Assembly: GCA_015655975.1 (NCBI GenBank)
Contig: DVEP01000011.1
Span: 1-10,049 of the forward strand
From: Eubacterium sp.
Lineage (GTDB): Bacteria; Bacillota; Clostridia; Oscillospirales; Acutalibacteraceae
Length of the DNA stretch: 10,049 nucleotides
Reading direction: 5' to 3'
Shown here: one piece after another, positions 1-6,498 of the stretch
Layout of the letters: the number at the start of each line of letters is the position of its first letter
How positions within the stretch are numbered: the first letter of the stretch is position 1
Translations under genes and position numbers: made by a program
Notes under the pieces: generated by a model
Databases searched by the model: none
Seen by the model: the letters and a program-made list of their open reading frames with translations, nothing else
What the model was told of the DNA's origin: nothing

Positions 1-21
1 ATGTCTATATTCTCTTGGCAT
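1..21 (-). CDS. IS3-type transposase OrfA, N-terminal fragment cut by the window edge
   Basis: Only seven codons are inside the window (M-P-R-E-Y-R-H), starting at the ATG at 21-19. The start is chosen because a perfect AGGAGG (minus strand, 34-29) sits seven bases upstream. In IS3 elements OrfA is a small helix-turn-helix protein that binds the IS ends and is fused to the DDE OrfB by frameshifting. None of that can be checked here. The identity rests on the N-terminal residues, the ribosome binding site and the IS-like leader. Confidence 0.5.
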
Positions 22-28
22 AACAAAA

Positions 29-62
29 CCTCCTATGATAGTTTTTATTCTACCATAGGAGG
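29..62 (-). promoter_or_regulatory. Hairpin sequestering the transposase ribosome binding site
   Basis: CCTCCTATGATA (29-40) and TACCATAGGAGG (51-62) form a 12-bp stem with one non-Watson-Crick position and a 10-base loop. Read on the minus strand, the 3' arm ends in AGGAGG, the Shine-Dalgarno of the transposase gene at 21. A transcript entering from outside would carry both arms and hide the site. A transcript starting inside the 5' arm would not. TGGACA (81-76) with TATGGT (56-51) is a weak candidate internal promoter with a 19-base spacer. The stem is visible; the control role is inferred from IS10/IS50-type precedents. Confidence 0.6.
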
Positions 63-124
63 TCCATTTTTTCTATTGTCCATTTTTTACGGACTTGTTC
101 ATTTTCAGTCCATTTTTTTGTGCG

Positions 125-1336
125 TTACTTGTTGTTTTCAGTTGTTTCTTGCTTGTCTTTGTTATAAATATAATCGATTAAAATTTCTTTGTTTTTTTCT
201 TCATCAATTTTGATTACGGAGTTGCCTTTGATTTTTGCATATTTCCAAGTATCTTTTGCAGGGATTTCCTGCTGCATTATATTTGAAAGACAGGGAAGTG
301 CGGAGAAAGCAGAAGACATTATTTCGCTTTTGTTCAAACTTGTTTCAATATACGGGGCAATTTGCTTTGCAATGCTGTAAAGTTTCAAAGGGTTTTTCTT
401 CACTTTGTTTATAATTGAGGACATTACGGTTCTTTGGCGTTCCGTTCTTTTAAAGTCGGTGTCTATTTTTCTTATTCTGCAATATGCAAGCGCTTGCTCA
501 CCCGTGAGATTTTGTTTACCTGCTTCAAGTGTAACATTGCCGTATCGCTTTTTGTGGCTTGTAACCTCTTTTGCTTCTTTTTCCGTTACTTCTACTTCAA
601 CGCCTCCGAGCGCGTCAACTATGATTTTAAACATATTGAAATCTGCAAGTACATAGCCGTCAATTTTCACTCCGAAGTTGTATTCTATGGTGTCCTTAAC
701 TCCGTTGTATCCGCCGTATGAACAAGCTGCGTTTAATCGCTGACTTCCGTCATAGCACGGAATGTAGAGCCATGTATCACGCAAAAAAGAAGTCATTTTA
801 ATTGCGTTGTGTTTTTTGTCAATGGAAATCAACATCATCGTGTCTGCACGCGATACACTTTCGCTTTCGGAACGACGGTCTATTCCGAGAAGAAGTATGT
901 TTTTGACGCTCGGTGAAGATACCAGAGCGTTGCTGTCAACATACTTGTTTTCTTCTTTTTCTTTGTAGTTTATTTTCCCTAAAACAGAGCCGGCAACAGA
1001 ACTGATTGCTATTGCTAAAACAAGCAAAACGGCTGTTACAGAAGCGAAGATTTTAATTCCTTTGTTTTTGTTCTTGCTTTTTTTAGGCGGCGCTTTTTTA
1101 AACTCTCTGTTTAAATCGTTTCGGTTGTTGTGATTGTTGTAGTTGTTGTAGTTTCTTTCAAACTCATTTTCTACACTTTCTTGCTGATAAGGCTCAAAAT
1201 CGCTGTAGTTAATATTGTTTAAATTTTGATTTTGATAGTTGTGCGAATAGTAGTTTTCGTTATCTGGAACTTTTCTGTCAAAACCGTCTTCATCAAAATC
1301 GCAGGGATTGAAGCCGTTATCGTTGTTGTTTTTCAA
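125..1336 (-). CDS. LytR-CpsA-Psr (LCP) family wall-glycopolymer ligase
   Basis: LCP proteins are membrane-anchored enzymes that move undecaprenyl-pyrophosphate-linked polymers such as teichoic acids or capsule onto peptidoglycan, outside the membrane. Numbering is from the TTG start. Residues 1-77 are cytoplasmic and unusually Asn/Tyr-rich; 80-92 are Lys-rich; 94-116 are one membrane segment; about 144-309 are the LCP domain. Typical LCP residues are visible: the ID153RR strand, RAD with D165, SFLRD with R186, the N202 region, R287/R289 and the Arg-rich helix near 297-302. The chosen start is the TTG at 1336-1334, because a near-perfect AAAGAGGTGA (1351-1342) sits 5' of it at ideal spacing. 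The in-frame GTG at 1345 (406 aa) lies inside that Shine-Dalgarno. The gene ends six bases before the IS repeat region and has no terminator of its own. The specific polymer is not identifiable. Confidence 0.93.
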   Translation of the reverse strand: MKNNNDNGFNPCDFDEDGFDRKVPDNENYYSHNYQNQNLNNINYSDFEPYQQESVENEFERNYNNYNNHNNRNDLNREFKKAPPKKSKNKNKGIKIFASVTAVLLVLAIAISSVAGSVLGKINYKEKEENKYVDSNALVSSPSVKNILLLGIDRRSESESVSRADTMMLISIDKKHNAIKMTSFLRDTWLYIPCYDGSQRLNAACSYGGYNGVKDTIEYNFGVKIDGYVLADFNMFKIIVDALGGVEVEVTEKEAKEVTSHKKRYGNVTLEAGKQNLTGEQALAYCRIRKIDTDFKRTERQRTVMSSIINKVKKNPLKLYSIAKQIAPYIETSLNKSEIMSSAFSALPCLSNIMQQEIPAKDTWKYAKIKGNSVIKIDEEKNKEILIDYIYNKDKQETTENNK

Positions 1337-1355
1337 TTTTTTCACCTCTTTTAAA

Positions 1356-1384
1356 ATATTACTATAATTTATTCAGTATTTCAA
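1356..1384 (-). promoter_or_regulatory. Candidate promoter of the LCP gene
   Basis: On the minus strand TTGAAA (1384-1379) and TAATAT (1361-1356) are 17 bases apart. Transcription would start about 10 bases before the Shine-Dalgarno, giving a very short leader. The AT-rich context makes chance matches possible. Confidence 0.45.
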
Positions 1385-1406
1385 TTACTTTTTTATAAAT
1401 AAATTG

Positions 1407-1435
1407 TTGACAGTTGAGAATAATTATCTTAATAT
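1407..1435 (+). promoter_or_regulatory. Promoter of rnpB
   Basis: TTGACA (1407-1412) and TAATAT (1430-1435) are separated by 17 bases. The expected start, about seven bases downstream near 1442, agrees with the 5' end of the RNase P RNA deduced from helix P1. Confidence 0.75.
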
Positions 1436-1443
1436 ACTATATA

Positions 1444-1772
1444 GGCGAGTTGGCGAGGCGATTGCGTAAACTTTGTTTATGAGGAAAGTCCGAGCAGCGC
1501 AGGGCAGGATGACGGCTAACGGCCGCCGAGGGTAACCTTAGGGAAAGTGCAACAGAAATATACCGCCGTTTACGGTAAGGTTGAAAAGGTGAGGTAAGAG
1601 CTCACCGAAGAGGTGGAGACATCTCTTGCCATGTAAACCCCATCCGCTGCAACATCGACCGAAGAGTTGTTTGCCCGACACAAAACTTCTACGGATGGCT
1701 GGAGCGTTTCGGCAACGGAGCGTCGAGATAGATAATCGCTTAATACAGAACTCGGCTTATTGCCAACTTGCT
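1444..1772 (+). ncRNA. rnpB: RNase P RNA, bacterial
   Basis: This is the catalytic RNA that removes 5' leaders from pre-tRNAs together with RnpA. Conserved core blocks are present in order: GAGGAAAGTCCGAGC (1481-1495), ACAGAAATATACCGCC (1552-1567), the GGTAAGGTTGAAAAGGTGAG region from 1575, AGATAGATAATCG (1726-1738) and ACAGAACTCGGCTTA (1745-1759). The ends are set by helix P1: GCGAGTTGGC (1445-1454) pairs with GCCAACTTGC (1762-1771) with one G-U pair. The length, about 329 nt, is normal for bacterial RNase P RNA; the layout looks like the ancestral type A, though this was not folded in full. No convincing terminator follows. The RNA contains an open frame (1626-1811) that is not a gene. Confidence 0.95.
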
Positions 1773-1871
1773 TTATTTAATTGGTACTCGATAAAACAGT
1801 TGAAATTTTAAAACGAAACAAATTATATACTATTTGTTAAAATATAATTTACAATTAGTTTTAAATATTCG

Positions 1872-1900
1872 TTGACTTTGCTGTTGAAATGTGCTATATT
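1872..1900 (+). promoter_or_regulatory. Promoter of the riboswitch-ATPase transcript
   Basis: TTGACT (1872-1877) and TATATT (1895-1900) are spaced by 17 bases, and TG one base before the -10 makes it an extended -10. The predicted start near 1907 places the riboswitch aptamer at the very 5' end of the transcript. Confidence 0.75.
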
Positions 1901-1903
1901 AAA

Positions 1904-2003
1904 TATGTGTTGAGGGAGTAATTCCGTGCTTCTTAGCATGAGTTAAGTCAACAACCGCCTTTTAGGCTGGCTTAATTATTTTTCAGAATGAGACTCATAC
2001 ATA
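1904..2003 (+). promoter_or_regulatory. yybP-ykoY-type manganese riboswitch aptamer
   Basis: Known members of this class bind Mn2+ and switch on Mn2+ exporters. The conserved GGGAGTA (1914-1920), CAACCGCC (1952-1959) and GAATGAGAC (1986-1994) blocks are in the usual order. Visible helices are P1, TATGTGTTGA (1904-1913) with TCATACATA (1995-2003), nine pairs including one G-U and one bulge; a short GTGC/GCAT hairpin (1926-1939); and AGTTAAG (1941-1947) with CTTAATT (1971-1977). The downstream P2-type ATPase matches the known partner in Lactococcus (YoaB). Identification is by motif and context, not by covariance search. Confidence 0.85.
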
Positions 2004-2036
2004 GTATAATATTGTACTGTGTATGAGTCTTTAAAT
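1991..2036 (+). terminator. Riboswitch expression platform: conditional terminator hairpin
   Basis: A 16-bp stem, 1991-2006 with 2015-2030, contains a single G-U pair and an eight-base loop. It is followed by TTTAAATATT, a weak U tract. The 5' arm reuses the AGAC of the aptamer's GAGAC block and the whole 3' strand of P1 (1995-2003), so aptamer and hairpin exclude each other. This fits a metal-on switch: Mn2+ holds P1 and prevents termination. The Shine-Dalgarno (2044-2050) is outside the stem, so control by termination fits better than direct occlusion of translation. Confidence 0.7.
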
Positions 2037-2055
2037 ATTATATGGAGGTGTTCCG

Positions 2056-4725
2056 ATGAAAGAGTATTTGAAGTCTTCGCAAGATATAATTGAAGAAGTT
2101 AAATCAAGCGAAAACGGTCTTTCTCAGGAAGAGGCTGCAACAAGACTCGAAAAAAACGGTAAGAATAAGCTTGACGAAGGCAAAAAAGAGTCGCTTATTC
2201 ACAAGTTCTTTATGGAACTTAAAGACCCGATGATTATCATTTTGATTGTAGCCGCAGTAATTTCTGCAATAACTGCAGCAGTTGAAGGTACGGGCGAAGG
2301 TTATGCAGATGTAATCATTATTATGACTGTTGTCATAATCAACGCTGTGCTCGGTGTTTACCAAGAAAGCAAAGCGGAAAAAGCTATTGAGGCGCTGCAG
2401 GAAATAGCGGCGGCAACTTCAAAGGTTATTCGCGGCGGAAAACATTTGACTGTAAAAAGCGAAGAAATCGTTGTGGGCGATATTGTTGTGCTTGAAGCAG
2501 GCGACAGTGTACCTGCCGATTGCCGAATAATTGAGTCTGCTTCTATGAAAGTAGAAGAAGCGGCGCTGACAGGCGAAAGTGTTCCGTCAGGTAAAAAGTC
2601 AGATGCGCTTGAACTTGCCGACGGTCAAAACGACATTCCGCTCGGCGACAGAAAGAATATGGTCTATATGGGCTCAAATGTTGTTTACGGCAGAGGACTT
2701 GCAGTTGTCGTTGCAACAGGTATGGACACTGAAATGGGAAAAATCGCGACTGCTCTTACTTCGGCAAAAGACGGCGATACACCGCTCCAGAAAAAGCTCA
2801 ACCAACTTTCAAAAATCTTATCTTACCTCATTATAGGTATATGTATTTTCATTTTCGGTTTCGATATTATCAGAAGCTTTGTAACAACAGGCTCGGTAAC
2901 ATTTGACGGCGTGTTAAATATGTTTATGGTAGCCGTTTCACTTGCTGTTGCCGCTATCCCTGAAGGTCTTGCGGCAGTTGTAACTATCGTTCTTTCAATA
3001 GGCGTTACGAAGATGAGTAAAAGAAACGCAGTCATCAGAAAATTGACTGCTGTTGAAACACTTGGTTGTACACAGGTAATTTGTTCGGATAAAACAGGAA
3101 CACTTACTCAAAATAAGATGACAGTAGTAGAACATTTCGGCGACGATGAAGAAATGCTTGCAAGAGCAATGGCACTTTGTTCAGACGCTGAATATGACGC
3201 TGAGGCAGGTGAAGCAATAGGCGAGCCAACCGAATGTGCGCTTGTAAACTACTGTGCAAAACTCGGTTTACCGAAATCAGAACTTAAAGCGTCTTTGCCG
3301 AGAGTTGCAGAGGCTCCTTTTGACTCTGAAAGAAAGATGATGACAACCGTTCATCAAACGGAAAACGGTATCATTCAGTTCACAAAAGGTGCCCCCGATG
3401 TAGTTCTCAATCGTTGTACACACGCTTTTATCGGCGGTAAAAAAGTTGCAATGACAGACGAGATTAAAAAGTCTGTTTTGGAAGCAAACAAGAAGATGGC
3501 AGACAGTGCGCTGCGTGTTCTCGCTGCCGCTATGAAAACTCACAGCAGTGTGCCGACTATCAATACTCCGGCAGATGTTGAAAACGAACTCTGCTTTATA
3601 GGCCTTACCGGTATGATTGACCCTGTAAGACCTGAGGTTGTTGACTCAATTAAAGAGTGCCGAGAAGCAGGTATCAGACCTGTAATGATTACAGGCGACC
3701 ATATCGACACCGCTGTTGCAATAGCAAAACAGTTGGGTATTTTGGAAGATAAATCGCAGGCTATTACAGGCGCAATGCTTGACGAACTTTCAGACGAAGA
3801 ATTTGACGAAAAAATCGAAAACTTCAGCGTATATGCAAGAGTTCAGCCTGAACATAAACAAAGAATAGTAAATACATGGCGTAAAAAAGGCTATGTAACT
3901 GCTATGACAGGCGACGGTGTAAATGACGCTCCGTCAATTAAAAATGCCGATATCGGTATAGGTATGGGTATTACAGGTACAGATGTAACAAAAAATGTTG
4001 CAGATATGGTGCTTGCAGACGATAACTTCGCAACTATCGTAAATGCAGTTGAGCAAGGCAGAATTATTTATGATAATATCAGAAAATCTATTCAGTTCCT
4101 TCTCGCTTCAAACCTTTCCGAAGTTCTTTCAATTTTCTTTGCAACAGTTGTAGGTTTCACAATTCTTGAACCTGTTCATCTTTTATGGATAAACCTTATT
4201 ACGGACTGTTTCCCTGCGCTTGCGCTCGGTATGGAAAAAGGCGAAAAAGACCTTATGAAACGCGCACCGCGAAGCAACAAAGACGGTGTATTCGCAGGCG
4301 GTATGGGCTACGATATTGCATGGCAGGGCTTTATGGTTACGGTAGTTACCGTAGCGGCTTATGTTGTAGGTCATTTTATGGAGTCGGGAAGATGGGAGTT
4401 TGTAAACAGCGCAGACGGTATGACAATGGCATTTCTTACTCTTTCTATGGCAGAAATCTTCCATTCGTTCAATATGCGTTCCCGTCGTGGCTCTTTGTTT
4501 ACACTCAAGGGTCAAAATCTCTACCTTTTGGGTGCTATGGCAATTTCGCTTCTTCTTTCAACAGCAGTCATCTATATTCCGTTCCTCAGCAACGCATTCG
4601 GTTTTGAACATATCAGCGCAGCAGAGTACGGCGTAGCAATGTTGATGGCAATTTCTGTAATTCCTATTACAGAGTTTGTAAAAGCCATTCAGCGTGCTTT
4701 TGAAAATAAAAAAGTGAATAAATAA
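2056..4725 (+). CDS. P2-type cation-transporting ATPase (SERCA-like; Mn2+/Ca2+ exporter)
   Basis: This is an ATP-driven membrane pump of 889 residues, full length for the family. The N-terminal actuator domain carries TGES (172-175). M4 carries PEGL (302-305), with E303 equivalent to the SERCA site II glutamate. The phosphorylation site is D345 in DKTGT. The nucleotide domain carries KGAPD (444-448). The P domain carries TGDH (546-549) and TGDGVND (618-624). M5 has N686 and E689, and M6 has N713, T716 and D717, so most ligands of both SERCA sites are kept. M8 has Ser near the position of the SERCA E908. The start has GGAGGTG (2044-2050) five bases upstream. The manganese riboswitch argues for Mn2+ export, as for YoaB of Lactococcus, while the binding residues would also suit Ca2+. 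The gene is monocistronic, bounded by its own terminator. Confidence 0.95.
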   Translation: MKEYLKSSQDIIEEVKSSENGLSQEEAATRLEKNGKNKLDEGKKESLIHKFFMELKDPMIIILIVAAVISAITAAVEGTGEGYADVIIIMTVVIINAVLGVYQESKAEKAIEALQEIAAATSKVIRGGKHLTVKSEEIVVGDIVVLEAGDSVPADCRIIESASMKVEEAALTGESVPSGKKSDALELADGQNDIPLGDRKNMVYMGSNVVYGRGLAVVVATGMDTEMGKIATALTSAKDGDTPLQKKLNQLSKILSYLIIGICIFIFGFDIIRSFVTTGSVTFDGVLNMFMVAVSLAVAAIPEGLAAVVTIVLSIGVTKMSKRNAVIRKLTAVETLGCTQVICSDKTGTLTQNKMTVVEHFGDDEEMLARAMALCSDAEYDAEAGEAIGEPTECALVNYCAKLGLPKSELKASLPRVAEAPFDSERKMMTTVHQTENGIIQFTKGAPDVVLNRCTHAFIGGKKVAMTDEIKKSVLEANKKMADSALRVLAAAMKTHSSVPTINTPADVENELCFIGLTGMIDPVRPEVVDSIKECREAGIRPVMITGDHIDTAVAIAKQLGILEDKSQAITGAMLDELSDEEFDEKIENFSVYARVQPEHKQRIVNTWRKKGYVTAMTGDGVNDAPSIKNADIGIGMGITGTDVTKNVADMVLADDNFATIVNAVEQGRIIYDNIRKSIQFLLASNLSEVLSIFFATVVGFTILEPVHLLWINLITDCFPALALGMEKGEKDLMKRAPRSNKDGVFAGGMGYDIAWQGFMVTVVTVAAYVVGHFMESGRWEFVNSADGMTMAFLTLSMAEIFHSFNMRSRRGSLFTLKGQNLYLLGAMAISLLLSTAVIYIPFLSNAFGFEHISAAEYGVAMLMAISVIPITEFVKAIQRAFENKKVNK

Positions 4726-4765
4726 ATTGTCAATATGTAAATTTTATTGATGATTATATGTGATG

Positions 4766-4797
4766 AAAAACTTCCCTGATTTTCAGGGAAGTTTTTT
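4766..4797 (+). terminator. Intrinsic terminator of the ATPase gene
   Basis: AAAAACTTCCCTGA (4766-4779) pairs with TCAGGGAAGTTTTT (4783-4796) around a three-base loop and runs into a U tract. It ends the transcript about 40 bases after the ATPase stop. Confidence 0.9.
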
Positions 4798-4879
4798 GCT
4801 GTATGGTTAGTTATAAACAAGTATTTTTATTGTAATTGTATGGATATATTTGTGATTAAAAAGCAGTAAAATAATTTTT

Positions 4880-4940
4880 TTGTGTTTTTTAAAATTTTTT
4901 TCAAAAAAGTATTGACAATTCATTTACCTTTTGATATAAT
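4880..4940 (+). promoter_or_regulatory. tRNA promoter with A/T-tract UP-like element
   Basis: TTGACA (4912-4917) and TATAAT (4935-4940) are both consensus hexamers with a 17-base spacer, and the start is expected near 4947. Immediately upstream lie phased T and A tracts (about 4880-4909) resembling the UP elements of stable RNA promoters. The rest of the gap from 4800 is AT-rich and shows no gene. Confidence 0.85.
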
Positions 4941-4954
4941 TCATATCGTTCCAA

Positions 4955-5038
4955 GCGAGAGTGGCGGAATCGGCAGACGCGCACGTTTGAGGGGCGTGTG
5001 GTAATCCCGTACGGGTTCAAGTCCCGTCTCTCGCACCA
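4955..5038 (+). tRNA. tRNA-Leu, anticodon GAG
   Basis: The acceptor stem GCGAGAG (4955-4961) pairs with CTCTCGC (5028-5034); A5035 is the leucine discriminator and CCA (5036-5038) is encoded. The anticodon stem CACGT/GCGTG closes a seven-base loop with GAG at 4989-4991, which reads CUC/CUU. The T arm is ACGGG-TTCAAGT-CCCGT (5011-5027). The long variable arm (about 4999-5010) and 84-nt length are typical of class II tRNA-Leu. It is a single-gene transcript with its own promoter and terminator. Confidence 0.96.
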
Positions 5039-5070
5039 AAGCTACTGTAAAACAGTAGCTTTTCTTTTTT
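5038..5070 (+). terminator. Intrinsic terminator of tRNA-Leu
   Basis: AAAGCTACTGT (5038-5048) and ACAGTAGCTTT (5052-5062) form an 11-bp stem with an AAA loop and a T-rich tail to 5070. The first stem base is the last A of the encoded CCA, so the terminator abuts the mature tRNA. Confidence 0.88.
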
Positions 5071-5078
5071 GTGTACAG

Positions 5079-5107
5079 AAAAGCCCACCTTTAAAGGTGG
5101 GCTTTTT
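5079..5107 (-). terminator. Bidirectional terminator between tRNA-Leu and the convergent kinase gene
   Basis: AAAAGCCCACCTTT (5079-5092) and AAAGGTGGGCTTTT (5093-5106) make a perfect palindrome with T runs on both strands. It lies just after the histidine kinase stop on the minus strand and acts as that operon's terminator. On the plus strand it is a second barrier behind the tRNA. Confidence 0.85.
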
Positions 5108-5112
5108 ATTTG

Positions 5113-6498
5113 TTAAACATTAAATATCATTTTTGCAGAAAAATATTCTCCGCTTTTTCCGCTTATTTCAAGTGAGCCGTTGTGGACTTCCATTATTTGT
5201 TGAACTATCTGCAAACCGAGTCCGTGTCGTTGACCGTCAACTTTGCTGTCGCACATCATATAGTGAGGCCGGTTTTTCAACTTTTCTAAGGTTTTACTGT
5301 CTGCGCCTATGCCGTTGTCTTTAATTTCCAAGATGACGGCATTTTCTTTTTGTTTCAGTGAAATTGTAATTTTACATCCGTCGGGATTGTGCGTGCAACT
5401 GTTTTGAATTAAGTTTGATATTGCTCTTTTTATCAAAGAAGTATCGGCACTTGTACGAAAATCTGCATTGTTGTCGGCGAAAAATTCAAAGTCATATTTT
5501 TCGGTATAGTTTGAGTTTATGAATTCTGCAACGGTCTGCCTTGCGACTGACAAAAGATTGATATTTTCCGCTTTTAAAGGCTGCATATTGTATTCGAGTT
5601 TTGAAGCTAAATTCAAATCGTTTATTAAGTTCTTGATTTTAATGCTTTGAATACAAATGACAGATGCTTTACTTTTTTCTGCATCGCCCAGGTTTTTGTC
5701 GTTTTTCAGTTGGTCGGCATAGCCGAGTATCATTGAAAGCGGTGTGCGTATGTCGTGGGAAACACCTGCTATCCAATTTGCACGCGCTGTTTCTTTACGC
5801 CTTAATTCTCTGTTTTTGTATTGCAAAATTTCCGATGCGTTGTTTATTTTTGCCGCGATTTCGGCGAGCACGCCTTTTTCTTTTAAATAGACGGACTTTT
5901 CATCTGCCAAGTCATTTATGCCGTTAACAATAGGCTTTATTGATTTTAGAAGTTTCATGTTTGCAAACATATATATTGCAAAAAGTAAAATTAAGTTAAC
6001 AAGAATAAAACTGACAATAAATTTCGGCATATTTTTTATAAAATAATAGTCCCAACTCGGCCACATATGTTTCACAAAACTGTCTTTAGGAGTGCCTACA
6101 ACAAGCAAATCGTTTTCTCCGCAGTTTGCAGTGTATGTAGGGTAGTCTTTTACATATCCTCTTGTCAGTTCGGCAATGTCGCTTATGCTGTAGTTTTTCG
6201 GAATTTCGTTTGGCAGGTTTTTTGACTGCCAAACTACTTTTTTGCTGTTGTTTTCAATGATTACAGCCCAATAATTTTGTTCTGTCATTTTCTTTTCGAT
6301 ATCTGCCGACAGAACATATCTGCCGTTTTCTGTTCTGAATTTACCTGCTAATTCTTCTGTGTAACCGTAAGGAGAGGAATTGTTTGCGTAGTTTTCAGTA
6401 AAAAAGAAGAGTAAAGCGATATTTATTATTAAAATTGCAACAGATGAAAAAAACAAAATACTTATAAATCTTTTTATAAACTGATTTACGCTTTTCAT
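5113..6498 (-). CDS. Sensor histidine kinase of the ABC-transporter-linked two-component system
   Basis: This is a membrane kinase of 461 residues that should phosphorylate the regulator encoded just upstream. TM1 is about 11-33, an extracytoplasmic sensor of about 120 residues spans 35-156, and TM2 is about 158-180. A HAMP-like linker (about 181-228) with P189 leads to the HisKA H-box GVSHDIRTP with H248. The ATPase domain has the N-box with N362 and N366, G1 DNGIG (394-398) and G2 GLGL (426-429). The start ATG overlaps the regulator stop by four bases (ATGA) and has GGAGG seven bases upstream, so translation is coupled. The sizeable outer loop sets it apart from BceS-type kinases, whose loop is very short, and is closer to NisK/CprK-type kinases that detect peptides directly. 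The ligand is unknown. Confidence 0.95.
   Translation of the reverse strand: MKSVNQFIKRFISILFFSSVAILIINIALLFFFTENYANNSSPYGYTEELAGKFRTENGRYVLSADIEKKMTEQNYWAVIIENNSKKVVWQSKNLPNEIPKNYSISDIAELTRGYVKDYPTYTANCGENDLLVVGTPKDSFVKHMWPSWDYYFIKNMPKFIVSFILVNLILLFAIYMFANMKLLKSIKPIVNGINDLADEKSVYLKEKGVLAEIAAKINNASEILQYKNRELRRKETARANWIAGVSHDIRTPLSMILGYADQLKNDKNLGDAEKSKASVICIQSIKIKNLINDLNLASKLEYNMQPLKAENINLLSVARQTVAEFINSNYTEKYDFEFFADNNADFRTSADTSLIKRAISNLIQNSCTHNPDGCKITISLKQKENAVILEIKDNGIGADSKTLEKLKNRPHYMMCDSKVDGQRHGLGLQIVQQIMEVHNGSLEISGKSGEYFSAKMIFNV

Larger units (their letters stand above)
1..119 (-). mobile_element. End of an insertion sequence, probably IS3 family (partial)
   Basis: The minus strand shows a compact IS-like left end. 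It has three copies of AAAAAATGGAC (108-119, 78-88, 62-72), then a long inverted repeat (29-40/51-62), a strong AGGAGG site and the ATG of a gene whose first residues are MPREYRH. That N-terminus and the TGGAC-rich leader resemble IS3-family OrfA genes in Firmicutes, from memory of the family and not from a search. The outer boundary is inferred from the outermost repeat. It could lie a few bases to either side, because the other end and any target duplication are outside the window. Confidence 0.6.

Noticed and set aside
1..213. Plus-strand open frame of 70 codons at the left edge
   Set aside because: It runs through the IS end and antisense to the LCP gene, and its hydrophobic look comes from T-rich IS sequence.
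1626..1811. Open frame of 61 codons on the plus strand
   Set aside because: It lies inside and just beyond rnpB, has no ribosome binding site, and is explained by the structured RNA.
1817..1838. Inverted repeat AACAAAT/ATTTGTT considered as rnpB terminator
   Set aside because: The stem is only seven A/T-rich pairs and no U run follows, so it is too weak to call.
4183..4607. Two long overlapping open frames, one on each strand, of 110 and 140 codons
   Set aside because: Both lie within the ATPase gene, whose frame carries the conserved M6-M10 region. They have no ribosome binding sites and no recognisable protein.
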